64,000 nucleotides of DNA from Varroa destructor. Its lineage: Eukaryota; Arthropoda; Arachnida; Mesostigmata; Varroidae. The DNA lies in NCBI RefSeq assembly GCF_002443255.2, contig NW_019211454.1:67409282-67473281 (forward strand), given 5' to 3'. Positions within the stretch are counted from its first letter, which is position 1. Every line of letters starts with the position of its first letter. The notes beneath the pieces were generated by a model that saw only the letters and a list, made by a program, of their open reading frames with translations, ran no database searches and was not told the origin of the DNA. A program made the translations under genes and the position numbers. Shown one piece after another: positions 1 to 11,300 of the stretch.

Positions 1-1371
1 GATTGCTGGAAGTTCGTTATCTCAACGGGATCTGTCTTTTTCTCGTTTTTTACCCCCGTACATCCCCCTCCGCACTTGTATCGCTGAAGGGTTCATCAGC
101 TGTTCGCGCTTGACCGACCAACGGGCTTACGTATGAAACGACGCCAAGCCATATAATAATAAGAAAATAATGTCCTGACGTGGTCAAGAAGCAAAAAGTA
201 AAATGGATGTAGATTCTCGTATCGGACTCATCGTCAGCGCCGTGGTCGTTGGAAATCCCTGAAATCCTGTTCCCTCTTTGAGTCTTGTACTCCCACCACT
301 TTTCACGGCGTTGGCGGTCGACCAGAGCACAGATTTAAGCGGCTCGCATCATTGCAATTAAGTTTTCAGGCGTTTACTAAATATAATAACCGCCAGGCCA
401 GTCAATGACAATCGAACATGCTCAACATTTATTGATCTGGAGTTTTTGCCAAGGTTAATGCTCTATGGTCGTTGGTCGATACGGGCAGCTGGATCCGCCT
501 GTCATTGAAACGTGGCTACAACGAAACTTCTCCACGTCAAGCGTCACAATAATAATGCGAGTTCTCGATTTCAATCTTTTTTGATGCTGCATGTTTTTCC
601 CAAAAAAAACTGAGAAGTTACTCGAGTTAACTAAAATAGATATAGCCGACTGCCTAATATTAGCAACGCTTTTCTGAGCCACGAGCAACATCTTATTTTC
701 AAGTATACGCAGTTTATTGTACATTATAAATAGAGAGTTCGATTTGACATCTATTATGTCTCATGGCTTTCGAAGTTCCAACTTGCGCATTTTCGTTTGC
801 AACAAGAGGCATCAACGTTACGTAACCAATGTTGCAACTCATCTTGAATCAGATATTTGTATTATTGCACGCATAGCCCGCATCTGTATAAACTTCACTG
901 AGGAAAGCAAAATTAAAATTACAGTTAAAAGTACTTCATATCTAAGTTGCCGCTGGACACTACCATAAATGAGCTATAACTATTAGTTAAGCCTGGCGAC
1001 AACGGAATTCAAAACGAATCCAGTTTCTATTAGAGCGCTTATTGTTAACTTGGAAAGTGCTACTTAAGGTTTTAATCACAAGTTATATACATGTGGTATA
1101 GTCTCAGTGAATTTAACCCAATAGCCTCTTTTTAAATTGCAGTGCTAAGTCCCGCTTCGACGGGCCGCTTTCGTACCTGTGCAGCTACGACTGGGCAGCT
1201 GTAGGCCAGTTAGCGTGAGGCAGTGAATGGTTTCATTGTCGTGAAATTCCGCGTCTTCTTGTAAATTATATTTTCAGCTCGTTGTTTCAATTCTCTTTGC
1301 TACTACTTTATACAGCAGACAGTTAGGGGGTGAAGTTGTCACAAGATGTTAGATGCGCCTATCCTTCACAG
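1..1371. other. no supported gene; intron- or intergenic-like
   Basis: Only short open frames are present and none carries a convincing start or splice pair. A weak acceptor (TTTTCAG) ends at 1276 and opens a 24-codon frame, but it has no good donor. I see no repeat or RNA gene here. The AG at 1370-1371 is the acceptor of the next feature. Confidence 0.5.
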
Positions 1372-1473
1372 ATTCGCCGGATGCGTTCTCGCATTATAGA
1401 TGCAGACACTCTCTCTTTGTTCCTTTATTCCCCCATCGTTCCTGTTTTCGCCCCACAGATTGAAAAAAACACC
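1372..1473 (+). CDS. candidate internal coding exon, product unrecognised
   Basis: A pyrimidine-rich acceptor (CCTATCCTTCACAG) ends at 1371 and a consensus donor, ACC|GTAAGT, follows 1473. The 102 nt between them are open in one frame as 34 codons, beginning IRRMRSRIIDADTLS and ending FAPQIEKNT, phase 0 to phase 0. The exon length is a multiple of three. A second, even stronger pyrimidine tract (TTTTCGCCCCACAG) inside it ends at 1458 and would leave a 15-nt microexon in the same frame. No domain was recognised. The likely partner is the exon at 1769, whose frame fits phase 0. Intron 1474-1768 would be 295 nt. It could be a chance splice pair. Confidence 0.35.
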
Positions 1474-1768
1474 GTAAGTCATGCATCGTCCGCTTCAGCT
1501 GAGGCCTTTTTCAGGCTCAACTAGTAATTTCTGCCAGTCAGTGAACTGGGCAAGGAGAAGGAGTAAAAGCAGATTGGACTGGGGGCACCAGGAGAAAAGG
1601 GCGGGGGGGGGGGAGAACGCAGTGGGAACGCAACGGTGGCGAAACCGCTGTTGCTCAGTCACAAGCACAGAACGTCTTCGCAGCAGCATTGCCGTTCTTC
1701 CTCTACCAGTGCGGTAGTATCAACTTCAGCAGTATGTGTCTCTTGCCTTTTTTACATTCGTTTGACAG

Positions 1769-1814
1769 ATTGTGGTAAAAATGTCCCCCTGCCATCGTGT
1801 TCTTCGGATGCAAC
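1769..1814 (+). CDS. candidate internal coding exon, product unrecognised
   Basis: The acceptor is strong (CTTTTTTACATTCGTTTGACAG, ending 1768) and the donor is strong (CAAC|GTAAGTAA, GT at 1815). The 46 nt are open in two frames. Phase 0 entry, which fits the exon ending at 1473, reads IVVKMSPCHRVLRMQ and exits in phase 1. The other open frame reads CGKNVPLPSCSSDA. No downstream partner was found with confidence. The two good splice sites at this spacing are the main evidence, since the peptide itself is too short to judge. Confidence 0.3.
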
Positions 1815-3346
1815 GTAAGTAACTAAGATGGCCTGCAGGGCAGGACCGAATTAGGTATGGACCCTCGTACGTTCTGTTCAAATGTGCCGCTGCTGCTGTT
1901 GCGGCTGTTCCAGTAGTGTACGCCATGAGACGCTAAATGTGCGAAGGCGCTTCACAATGCAAAAGGAGTGAGATGAAGCCAAAAGTGCTGCGTCTAAGTC
2001 CAGGTCTCGTGTACCTCCACCGTGCGAGTGAACGGAATGCGCTTAGAAATGAAGTCGAGTCGCTAAGGAGTCGAGTAGAAAGTCAACGTTCGTAGCGTTT
2101 CGAACCTCGTCGCAGTTCGTGATAGCGGACCGCCGAAGCAGATAAAAGCTCTGTGTTCTATACATGCTCGACGTATATAGTCTCGCAAGAGTGGAGGGCA
2201 AAATGGACTAAGTTCCCTTGTGTAGAAGGAAAGGATAGATAAAAGAGGCTGGCCAAACCAGTGAGTGTGTACCGCACGAAGCTATAGCAGTTGTACGTCG
2301 CCTGTACTCGGCAATGGCAAGCCAACATCGAATGAATGTGTGCAATTGCAGCTTCATAGGTTCGAGTGGCACGAAGATAAGCATTTTTGTAATTGCCGAA
2401 GTGTGCTTCCATACTCCCCTTGCCCCTCGTTCTTCTGCTCTGAATCTGTTTCACCCCGTATTCCGTTGACGTCCGTTCTGTACCATCTGCGCTAGGGTTG
2501 ATACGTCTAAGAAAAGCACGTCCCTCTAAAATACAAGTCACCAATGTGTGTTATATTCACATTCTCAGCGATAAACTATTCGCGATATCTAAGCTTATTT
2601 GCCGATAAGGTCAGATGCAATCTTACTAGACTTTCTGTACAGTTGCGGAAGGCAGTAGTAGCAGCTAATCAACGATAGTATTCGTTTCCGTTGGTGAACG
2701 AATATTGCTGGCGGAGCCGAGCACCTGCAGACCGCCTCCGAACGAGATTATAATTGCGACAGGCGGCGACGGCGGCGGGTCTGCACGAATTGTCAGTTTG
2801 GGCTAAGAGGATGCATGTGGTTGCGAAGAAAAGTACGAAGTAGTGCATAGTGGCATCTCGAATATGGTGTATGAACGCGAACAGGAATCCGCCGAAAAGA
2901 CATTTTTGTGGGTTTGTGAACAGCCGTCTTGGTACTTCTCGAAGCCATCGTTTCTATGTAGCCGTCGTGTAACTGCTGCCGCATCTCTCGGCTAGTCAAT
3001 TCCCGACCAACTGCTTCGCTCCATCGTCCACTACGAGAATTCCTTTTGAGGGAAAAAGGGCGAGCGAGCGCGCTCTATTGCCAAAATCGTTGATATGGCC
3101 GTCCAACTAATTGCCTCTTGTGGTACGGAGACAGGTGATTTTCTGCATTTCGTACTAGAGTATTGTCGACTAAAACCAGTTTTCTGTAGTATGAGCTGGG
3201 GACGCGTTTCACCATATTGTTTTGTTAAGTAGTATTTTCTATGGTTTTGCATAAGAGCTGCAGTAGTTGAGTCTTTATCAATGTTGCTAATGACAACACG
3301 AGAACTGAACAAGAATTGGAGAAATCTTTACGAGCCCTCTGCTTAC

Positions 3347-3370
3347 CTGTAGTGTTTCGCCTAATGCGTG
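3347..3370 (-). CDS. possible 24-nt microexon
   Basis: On the - strand an acceptor with a branch-like TCTAATC and CTTTTAG precedes the reading HALGETLQ (8 codons, phase 0 to 0), followed by a donor ACAG|GTAAGC. An alternative upstream acceptor (CCCTTTTCAG) would give a 46-nt exon. Segments this short between AG and GTAAG are expected a few times by chance in 64 kb, so this is speculative. Confidence 0.12.
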
Positions 3371-4231
3371 CTAAAAGATTAGATAGCCAGGGCTGAAAAG
3401 GGCTCGTAATACTTCAAGAGAATACGATAAATCCAAACGAACTTGTGCTGAATGTATCAGAATCAGTAACTGTACAATCTACAGGTTGTACTTCTATCAT
3501 TTTTGAGCGTTACAGCCTGACATGAAGGAATATAATGAACAATGTACTCTGTTTCTCTAACGAACCTCTGTTAAATAAAACCTAAAGAAAGTTCATCTTA
3601 TTTTAGAAATTTTCGTGTAGAAGTTCCGAACCGTGTAGCGCTCCCGTCGTAGATATGTGTGTGATCTAGGACTTCCTGTGTGTAGCCTTGTGTTATAAAA
3701 TAGCGGTCGTCAGATTGATGTGCCATCTCTCACGCTGTTTTAAGGTTAGGTTAAACCTAATGAGCTTGTCCCTTCTTCTTGTTTGTTCTTGTCTATCTCC
3801 CTAATCTACGGTACTTTGTGAATACCAAGGCGGCAGCGGTGTCGGAGACGTCCTTTAAGAAGACGGAATTCAAGGCGAGACAGTGAGATATAACAGTCGT
3901 GTTCCAACAGCGTTCCACAGTAAAGTTTCCAAAGCTGTTGTGAGATCTGGCTGACTGCGGCGCGCGTATTAACTCTTTTAGCCGCTGATTAACATGGAGG
4001 TGAGGGTCGACGTTTGCAGTTCGATTCTTTACCAAGATATAACGAGAATGGGATAGAGACGGGAAGAAGGGCTTTTACCCTCTCAATGCTCATCGTGTCC
4101 ATGCGTCCTCTGTTGGTCTGCCCCACATGCCGCTTTCTCCTGAGCGCAGCGTTCTTAGCGACGAGATGGAACGCGTTACCCTCATGCGCAGTAGCAATGG
4201 AGCCAGGGAAACCAGTACGCAAGTAATGGTT

Positions 4232-4250
4232 CCGCGCGCGCGCGCGTGCG
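4232..4250. repeat. short (CG)n dinucleotide run
   Basis: An alternating CG run of about 14 bp, with a GTGCG end, lies inside a GC-rich stretch. It is a Z-DNA-type sequence and is not part of a supported gene. Confidence 0.8.
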
Positions 4251-5169
4251 AAAAACAGGCACTGAGAAAGAAGGCGAGAGGAAAATAGGCAGATAAGCCG
4301 AGAAAAAGAAAGAGAGATGGAGTGAAAGAGAACGCGATCCTCCTGTAGTCCTTCCCTCTGTTCTGAGTAAGGAATAAATGACAGCCATTTATAAAATAAA
4401 TATCCGCTCGCGTCTCTTGGCAGACGCCGTTGCTACCGCCCTTTTGCCCTATCCTCTGCATAGGCTCCTCACTACGCTACTACGAAGGAGAGGACTCTCC
4501 CTCTTCCTGCGTACTCCAAACCCCAACCAGTCTAAGCCGCCGCCATCGCTACTATGGGCACCCTACTAGCACTGGACAGTAACGGCGCCTTACAGCGTCG
4601 ACTCGACTTTAGAACAGTAACATTACCACTGACACCAGTGACTGCCTGCCGCCATCGCAAGTCCTGCTGGTACTCCTTCCTTCTGAATGAATACGCTGCT
4701 GCCTACTGCTGTGTCTTCCATCCATGTCGGGTTGGTTCGCCATTGGGCTTACCGTAGAGTCATTCGGATGGGCAGCCTGCCGACCGGCCGGCTTGGCTAT
4801 CCGTCAGCCTATTGCAACTGGCCTTTTTTAACTGGCCTGATTGGCCATTTCTCCACAAGGTCTCGGCGACCCTGTTCAGAACTACATCCTTAGCAACACC
4901 AGTCCCTATTCTCTCAGTCCCGTTCATTGGTTGGTCTGTTGGCTGAACGGGCAAATGAACGACTGACCACTGTAGTAGTCGAGTGGTAAGGCGCAGCAGG
5001 AACGGCAGCGCCGATTGACGCTAGCCCCCGCTGCTCCTACAGCTTCAGCAACGGCAGCAGCCTCTGAGTAGCGGCTGAGCGGCAGTCTTCTACTTTCAGA
5101 CACGTCGGAAAAGGACGAACGGTCCCATCTAATGGCTGCATCCGTCAAAACCTTTGCAGTCGAGTCAGA

Positions 5170-5290
5170 CTATTACCGCTGAATCAGACGGCTGCCAGGT
5201 CGGTAGAACTTGCATACGAAAACGATGGCGCTATTACCGCTGAATCAGACGGCTACCAGGTCGGTAGAACTTGCATACGAAAACGATGGC
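5170..5290. repeat. 61-bp tandem duplication
   Basis: Two head-to-tail copies (5170-5230 and 5231-5290) begin CTATTACCGCTGAATCAGAC and end in AAAACGATGGC. They differ at one position, GCTGCC against GCTACC. Such near-identity implies a recent duplication. The unit length of 61 is not a multiple of three and no reading frame spans it, so it is most likely non-coding. Confidence 0.95.
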
Positions 5291-6173
5291 TAACTAAGCA
5301 GACACAAGAGGGCGACCGACTAGCCAGCCAGCCAGGCAGACAGACAGACGAACTCTGAACGGAATAGGCTAAATGCGGTAGCGGAAACAATAGCAGAGCC
5401 GAAGGGTATGAATGGTCGAATCCGCGGACCTTTCTCATTTCCTTGTGGCTGATTAGTGCCTATGATGCAAGTAGAAAAGGCACAGGCGTGATGAGTAGCG
5501 TCTTAGAACCCAACTTTTATAAGGTGATAGGTGTATTTATATCAGGTACTATCGTTGTAGGACATCTATCAAGTTGAAAAAGCCAAAGTTCGGATAACAC
5601 ACGAGTGGAATAACGAATGTTATAAAAAAAAGTAATAATTTTAAGGAACTGACTTGCGAGGGATATATCGTAAGATGCCAGGGCCGGTTTCTAAGGATTA
5701 GTAGCGTGATGTATATTTATTCTTGAAAACTGTTCAGCATTATTATAAAAATATCCTCCTTCGACATTCACCTTGGACCTGTTGGTAATCAGAAGCGATT
5801 ATAAAATTGCCAGTTTAAATTTCCATCAACAGCTGTCCATGTTTGCAAATGCTGTTATAATGTGGTGATTCTTTTTGTAAACGCTTCGATCGCAGCTAAG
5901 GCATGATTGACACAATGTGTTGGCTGTTTCGTTGTGTGATCTCGAGTCAAGAGAAGTTCAAGGATTAAACCCACATGAACAAAGATGTGTTACTGCCTTC
6001 TAGGCGGTGTTTCCTGCTACTTGAAGCCACTCGAGAAAGTGCAGATGGAGAGGGCGCTGGTGAAGGATTGTTGTTCTCAAGCAAAGAGAACGACGAACTC
6101 AAGCTTATGGGGAAGTCGGGCAGTGGGTTAAGAAAAAACTCCTGATGCTGACGGGGGCAAATGAGTGTTGCCA
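5291..6173. other. no supported gene
   Basis: The first part (5290-5400) is rich in CAGAC/CAGCCAG simple motifs. From 5500 to 5950 the DNA is AT-rich with no open frame above about 60 codons. An ATG-started 96-codon frame begins at 6161 on the + strand, opposite the longer - strand frame described next. Neither is decisive. Confidence 0.4.
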
Positions 6174-6809
6174 CTACTGCAAACGACGAGGGGATGAGAC
6201 TGAGAAGTCGACGAGATAAGCAACGTCCCGCGTCGCTGCAAGGAACCTCTCCCTTTTATCCCCCTGTATCCCTCTTGCCAGCTTCCCAATCATACCTCTT
6301 TGCAAGAGGCCAAAGCGGAGTACGACCGTGGAACAAGGACAGAGAAACAGGAATTCTGCCACAGCTTCTATCAGCTGAAGTAGCTGCCATTCCACCAACG
6401 CAAGGCAAAAGCCGAGTTCCAAAAGCGGGCTGTGTTTGTTGCTGCGAATGAGCGCCGGACCGAACGAACTATCGAGCTCGACTATTGACGGCCGTTGTAA
6501 TGGTACCACTGACAAGCAGACAACGACGACGCAGACCAAGAGCAAATGTTCAGCAGGCTTCCTCTGCGCGGTCCGGCCATCATAACGGGACGCAGCTTCG
6601 CCAACCAGCGACTGCTCTCTAGTGCTCGTTCGCACACGCAGCGGCGGCCCTCCATCTCTGCATCCAGCACCAGCCAGCAGTGAGTAACCGTCACTGCCGC
6701 CAAGAACAAAAAGACTAGCGCAAGACGAAGTAGAGAAAGCGCTAAAGGCTAGATCGAGAAAGTGGTAGAGAGCAAGAGAGGGCGGGGACAGAGGCTGAGA
6801 GAGCAACAA
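6174..6809 (-). CDS. long open frame without early ATG, doubtful
   Basis: This is 211 codons open on the - strand, longer than most chance frames here (roughly 0.25 expected at 3 stops in 64 codons). The first codon is TTG and the only in-frame ATG comes late (GMIGKL), so it would have to be an internal exon. The translation is leucine- and arginine-rich with a hydrophobic stretch (LLLVCVVVVCLSVV) and matches no family I know. The opposite + strand has an ATG-started 96-codon frame at 6161-6451 (MSVATTANDEGMRL), so the strand is not settled. Local GC richness lowers stop frequency and may explain both. Confidence 0.18.
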   Translation of the reverse strand: MLLSQPLSPPSLALYHFLDLAFSAFSTSSCASLFVLGGSDGYSLLAGAGCRDGGPPLRVRTSTREQSLVGEAASRYDGRTAQRKPAEHLLLVCVVVVCLSVVPLQRPSIVELDSSFGPALIRSNKHSPLLELGFCLALVEWQLLQLIEAVAEFLFLCPCSTVVLRFGLLQRGMIGKLARGIQGDKRERFLAATRDVAYLVDFSVSSPRRLQ

Positions 6810-7586
6810 GGAGAGGGAGTAAAATATTATCTCTCATCAATTTGATGGCCTTCCTTCCTCCATCCCAACAGCATCTCTGTTATCCCTGTTCCCCGGACCA
6901 ACCAACAACCATCTCCTCATTTTGCGCGCTAACCCCTGAGGCTCTACCTCTCATTCTCCGTGGCCGCCAGCAACGCCTTCTATCCTCACAGACCCTCCAC
7001 CACTCCCCGCCCACTTTTACCCGTAGCCCCGTCTCGTTTCATCCCACCTCCCAGCATCTCCTTTCCATCTAGGCCATTGCTGCCACCGCCCCCATCCCTA
7101 CTACCATTACTACAGTGCCATTCTCTTAGTTTGTTTCTGTCCACCTCTCTAGCTAGCTAGGATGTACATGAGCGCACAAGCCAACCTCAGACGGCTATCG
7201 CAAACGGCCTACGAAGCCCATGAAACCACAGCTTCTCGACGAAGGCCGACGTCTCACGGTGTTCGTTTACCAAGAACTTGTTTGCGGACACCGGAGTAGA
7301 AAGCAAGTCGTTCCGGCCTTGTTCCGTTCAGCTTAGTGTACGCAGGTACGGCGTTCTGTACGCAAAGCCAACACGAACAACGCGACCCGTTGGAGAGTTG
7401 AACAAAGGGTGCTGGCTAGCTGTGTACTGCTGCACGTTGCGCTTATCTGACGACGGTCTCTTAACTGCCAGCCAAGCACCCACTCGATGGTTGCACGGGC
7501 GAGAAATGGAGGAGGCCGTGGCCTGCACCTTGATGTTCGGGATGAGAATGAGATGGGTGGCGTTACTTTGCCTGCTTAGGTAACTC

Positions 7587-8162
7587 TCACCCCAACCTCA
7601 GTTTTTGTGGACAACAAACGAACCGTTCGTTCGTTGCCCATTCAGAGGAAAACGTTGCAGAAAAGGAAAGGAGAGGCATAGCCAAGAAAAGAAAATTATC
7701 GTTGAAGGGAAAAGAGGGACTTTTCGATGTCGCCATTCGTTCCTGTATTTCGCTTCTGTGTGTCGTTGCGTTCCAGGAAGAGCGATGCCAATGGTCAACG
7801 AAGACGAAAAGGGCGAAGGGAACGAAGGGGACGACCAGGCCAAAAAAGCAAAATAGAGAGGAAGAGAATGGAGTCATAGGGATTGATGCTCCTCTTTGAC
7901 GGTTGCCTTTTGCTACCCATCCTGCCCCTTTCCTGCTGGTTTGTTTTGCGCCATTAATGCATGTGCAGTTCTCTCGGTGTTTCGAAATGAAAGGCCATAT
8001 AATGAGACGCATGTTTAGTTTGCTATTAATGAATACTAAGTCCTTTTCGTTACTTAGATAGTGGGCTATTTCGTTCTGTAAACGATTCTGCATGAAGAAG
8101 GCTTCTTTGAGAGAAAACGTTTTTGGTATGTGTGGCCTACTAGCCATTTTTAAACACGGCAT
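7587..8162 (-). CDS. candidate small protein ORF, one membrane segment
   Basis: A 191-codon frame on the - strand starts with a true ATG at 8162. A second ATG five codons on (8147) has a better context, AAAATGGCT. The N-terminal half is polar and mixed (MPCLKMASRPHIPK, then LSNEKDLVFINSKL). Residues about 101-122 form a hydrophobic segment (FCFFGLVVPFVPFALFVF) followed by HWHRSSWNATTHR. A frame of this length is expected less than once by chance in the window, fewer still with an ATG. No family was recognised. A TTATATAT stretch sits just upstream of the ATG. It could be an intronless small gene, part of a spliced gene, or chance. Confidence 0.3.
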   Translation of the reverse strand: MPCLKMASRPHIPKTFSLKEAFFMQNRLQNEIAHYLSNEKDLVFINSKLNMRLIIWPFISKHRENCTCINGAKQTSRKGAGWVAKGNRQRGASIPMTPFSSSLFCFFGLVVPFVPFALFVFVDHWHRSSWNATTHRSEIQERMATSKSPSFPFNDNFLFLAMPLLSFSATFSSEWATNERFVCCPQKLRLG

Positions 8163-8377
8163 TTACAATAAAACATATATAACTTATATTTAGGTTCCAT
8201 AGCAGTTTGATAATTGTTACAGTGGTAATAGAAATAATGATCGAGCGGGCCACAACGCGCTTCCGAACGCCGGAGAAAAACATCAATCACACTTTGTTAT
8301 AAATAGACAATTTAAAGGACGTCAGGAGCTTATTGCTGATATGAAACTAACAGTACTGGGATGAGATGATAGATTGC

Positions 8378-8391
8378 TATATATATATATA
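8378..8391. repeat. (TA)7 microsatellite
   Basis: Fourteen bases of perfect TA alternation in AT-rich flanks. Confidence 0.9.
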
Positions 8392-11300
8392 ATTTTGTGT
8401 TGATAAAGGAGGGTTATCTATTCTACGCCTTCTTACCATGTTACCAATCTCACACCTATGTCTAGGGTGACAGCATCGAAGTCAACGGGAGTTACGAGCA
8501 TCCCAGATCCTGTCTGAAGGGGGGGGGGGAGGTATCAATCTGCCCATCACCCAGCTTATGTATGTCTGTTTGCTCGTTGCAGGCAGGAAAACCAGTTATT
8601 CGCAGTGAGTGAAGAAATACGCCCCTATTGCTGTTAGGCCGCTGGCGGATAGAGGAAACTCTTCTGTCCTCACTACTGCTTCTGCTGCTCCGGCGTAAGC
8701 AGTGATGGCAGTGCTGTGGTGGTGGACTGGTTAACAAAGTTCACAGGAAGAAGGGGTCATAAATATGCGGATTATAGGGGTCTGGAAGGCACATGGGGAC
8801 TCGGGTACAGTTAGGAGCTGAGCGGGCGCGCGCAAGGACCCCCGTATACACTTGCCTCCTTTCCCGCATGGGACGAGCAAAAAGGGAGTTGTGGCGGAAA
8901 GGGGAATGGGAGTCTAAATGTGGGAACGATCTAGGGTAGGGCCATCGTTGAGGCTCAATGCGCGTTGAGGATTGGGGCAGAAGGCGCAAGGGTTGGTGCT
9001 GCTGCTGCAGCAGCACGAGAAGGGAGAGACGTCCTGACGGTGCCCAAGGAGGGCGAGGGCGGTGGTGCTGGCGAGTCAGCGAGTGACACGATATTGATGG
9101 CCATCACTCAGGAGTAGTGGGCGCTCGCATCGCAGCAGCTATGCGAGCGACGACCAACCATCGTTCTGACGAACCCGACCTCCCAACCCCATTCTCTTCG
9201 GAGCTGCGCCATCCAACCATTCGTCCGCCCGTCGGTCCATTTTTTTTTTTTACCAAACACCGTCCTCTGACGAACAGACAGAGCAATCGCAATAAGGACG
9301 AAGCCTCGGCAGACGAGAAGCACAGCAAAGCTGCAGGCCGCTGCTAGCACTCTCCGTTCGTCCTGTGCACGATTTGAGTTCTATTGCATCGAATTGCCCT
9401 AGAAGGCAGGTTCAAACGCATTGTTTGCTGTCTTCGATGCTGTCCACAAAAAATAACAATACGTACCACTCTCTGCCACTTATTGAGCGTTCGTTTCTAC
9501 TTTGGATACTATTACTACTACAGAAGTGATTCAGTTAGCACTCTCTGGACACTGAAAGTGATGATATATGTATATATATTGCGGTTCATGACAAAGGTTA
9601 GTAGGGAATGTCTCGGTTCGATGGTCAAAGACAGACACTTGGCAAGCTTTTCTGCTGTCGTTGTCTTGATAGTTTTGTTGTTCCTGTCTGTTGAAACGAA
9701 ACTCCAGAAAATTCTTGTCCGCATCGCCGTCGCTTGAGTTTGCAAATATTTAGTTTTATACATATCTAGAAAGAAGTGAAAAAAGAGAGAGAAAAGACAT
9801 GAAACGTAGTTTGTTTTGCCTTCGAACGACACGACTGCTACTGCTGCGGCTGCCCCTGACGCTGGGATACAGATGTCTTAGCCATACAATTTGACGTGCC
9901 TATCAATCGTTCATGTCTCTATGCGGAACATTCGGCAGCATGTTGTTATCGCCCTCCCAAGTGTTCTCCGTCGTCATAATGTACCTAGTGCCCGTTAGCA
10001 GCCCGCGCGAACTCAACAACATCGACTCCTTAAAGCAAGCAGCAGTGAGCAGAATCGGTGACAGAATTGCAGTATTACTAGCAGTAGTCGTAATAGTACG
10101 ACTACTATCGCTATTCCTGCTGTTATTGTCGTTTTTTGCCATACACGTAGACTATGTATCCACGCATAACGGCTCCGGCACGAAAGGACTTCACTGGCAC
10201 TAGCGCGCGAACAAATCTGGCCTGAGAAGATGTAGACAGCGTTCAGTCAGGCAGGCAGGCAAGCGAGCGAGCAGGGACAGTTAGCCTGCGCTATGTCAAC
10301 CCTGCTGCCTGCTACTGCGATCCTTCCGTCTATGTCTGCCTATCTGTAGCCGTGAGTCCTTCTCTACCATGTTTTGCTCTCCTTTTTTCTCTTCTGTCCA
10401 CTCAGCAGCTTGGCGGCGCTTAGCAGTCGTAGTAGTAATGTTGGATGATACTAGCGCCTACGGCCGAGGCGGTTCTGTCTTTCTGGCATGCCGTGCTGAG
10501 CTCGGCCGAGCCGTCGAGAATCGTCCTGTTCTTTCCGCTCGTTCCGTGGCCGAAGTCGAAGTCAGGCTTCGGCTGGTAGCGCCATTCGTGGGGTACTAGT
10601 CAGTCAGTAGCAGCGGCAGCAGTCTCCTCAGTCAAACTCGTTGGAACGAAGCCGAGAGCAGCAAGAAGGAAGGAAGGGAGGGAGGCACTCCGCCAGCAAG
10701 CAAAGAACAGCGGCAGCAGGCCACCGGCCTCATGACACTCTTGGGCAAGAAACGCACAAAACTGGCAGACAAGGCCAGCCACGCCAAACCAAGGCAGCAG
10801 ACACACAACGATAGGGGGCGAGTGAGGCAGCGGCTCGAGGGGAGACAGAGGAAGAGGAAAGGGAGGAGAAACACAGCGAGAGTACAGGGGAGCAGGCAGT
10901 GCCGATGGAAAAGCAGTCGGATGTCCCATAAATCAAGAGCACTTTATTTGCTGCTGCCTTTATTTCCTTTGCGGTGAAATATCGGGCCATCCATCCCGGG
11001 AAAGCGGCATCACTTCCACATCCTCGGCAGCCGCAGCCGTGGCGGCTGCTGGTGCCTCTTCGATCGCTGTAGTGCGCCAGTGTGCAGGGAAAAGGGATGT
11101 TAGTGGGGCAATCGGGGCGGGGAAGGGGGCAAAGGGTGGCGCACCGAGAAATGGGGATAGCCAAAGCACTATCCAGACAGGCGAGAGAGGGTGAGCCTCA
11201 CAAGTCGCTCCCGGCGATCTCGGCGATCAGCCTTCTTTCTTCTCCTCTATCGTCGTTGCTGCTGCACGTGAATTCTTAGTTCCATCCTCCTATTACCACT

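Larger units (their letters stand above)
1815..5169. other. no supported gene
   Basis: A 128-codon frame on the - strand (2158-2544, first codon TTG) and its + strand shadow are the longest open stretches, both within chance length. A 24-nt - strand splice-bounded segment (3347-3370) is listed separately. From about 3950 to 5160 the DNA becomes richer in GC and simple triplets. Nothing else is recognisable. Confidence 0.45.

Noticed and set aside
2158..2544. 128-codon minus-strand frame and overlapping plus-strand Cys-rich frame
   Set aside because: About a dozen frames this long are expected by chance. No ATG start and no good splice sites.
9903..10203. ATG-started frames on both strands, one with a membrane-like segment
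   Set aside because: The hydrophobic run comes from GTA/GTC-type triplets, the two strands are equally open, and length is chance-level.
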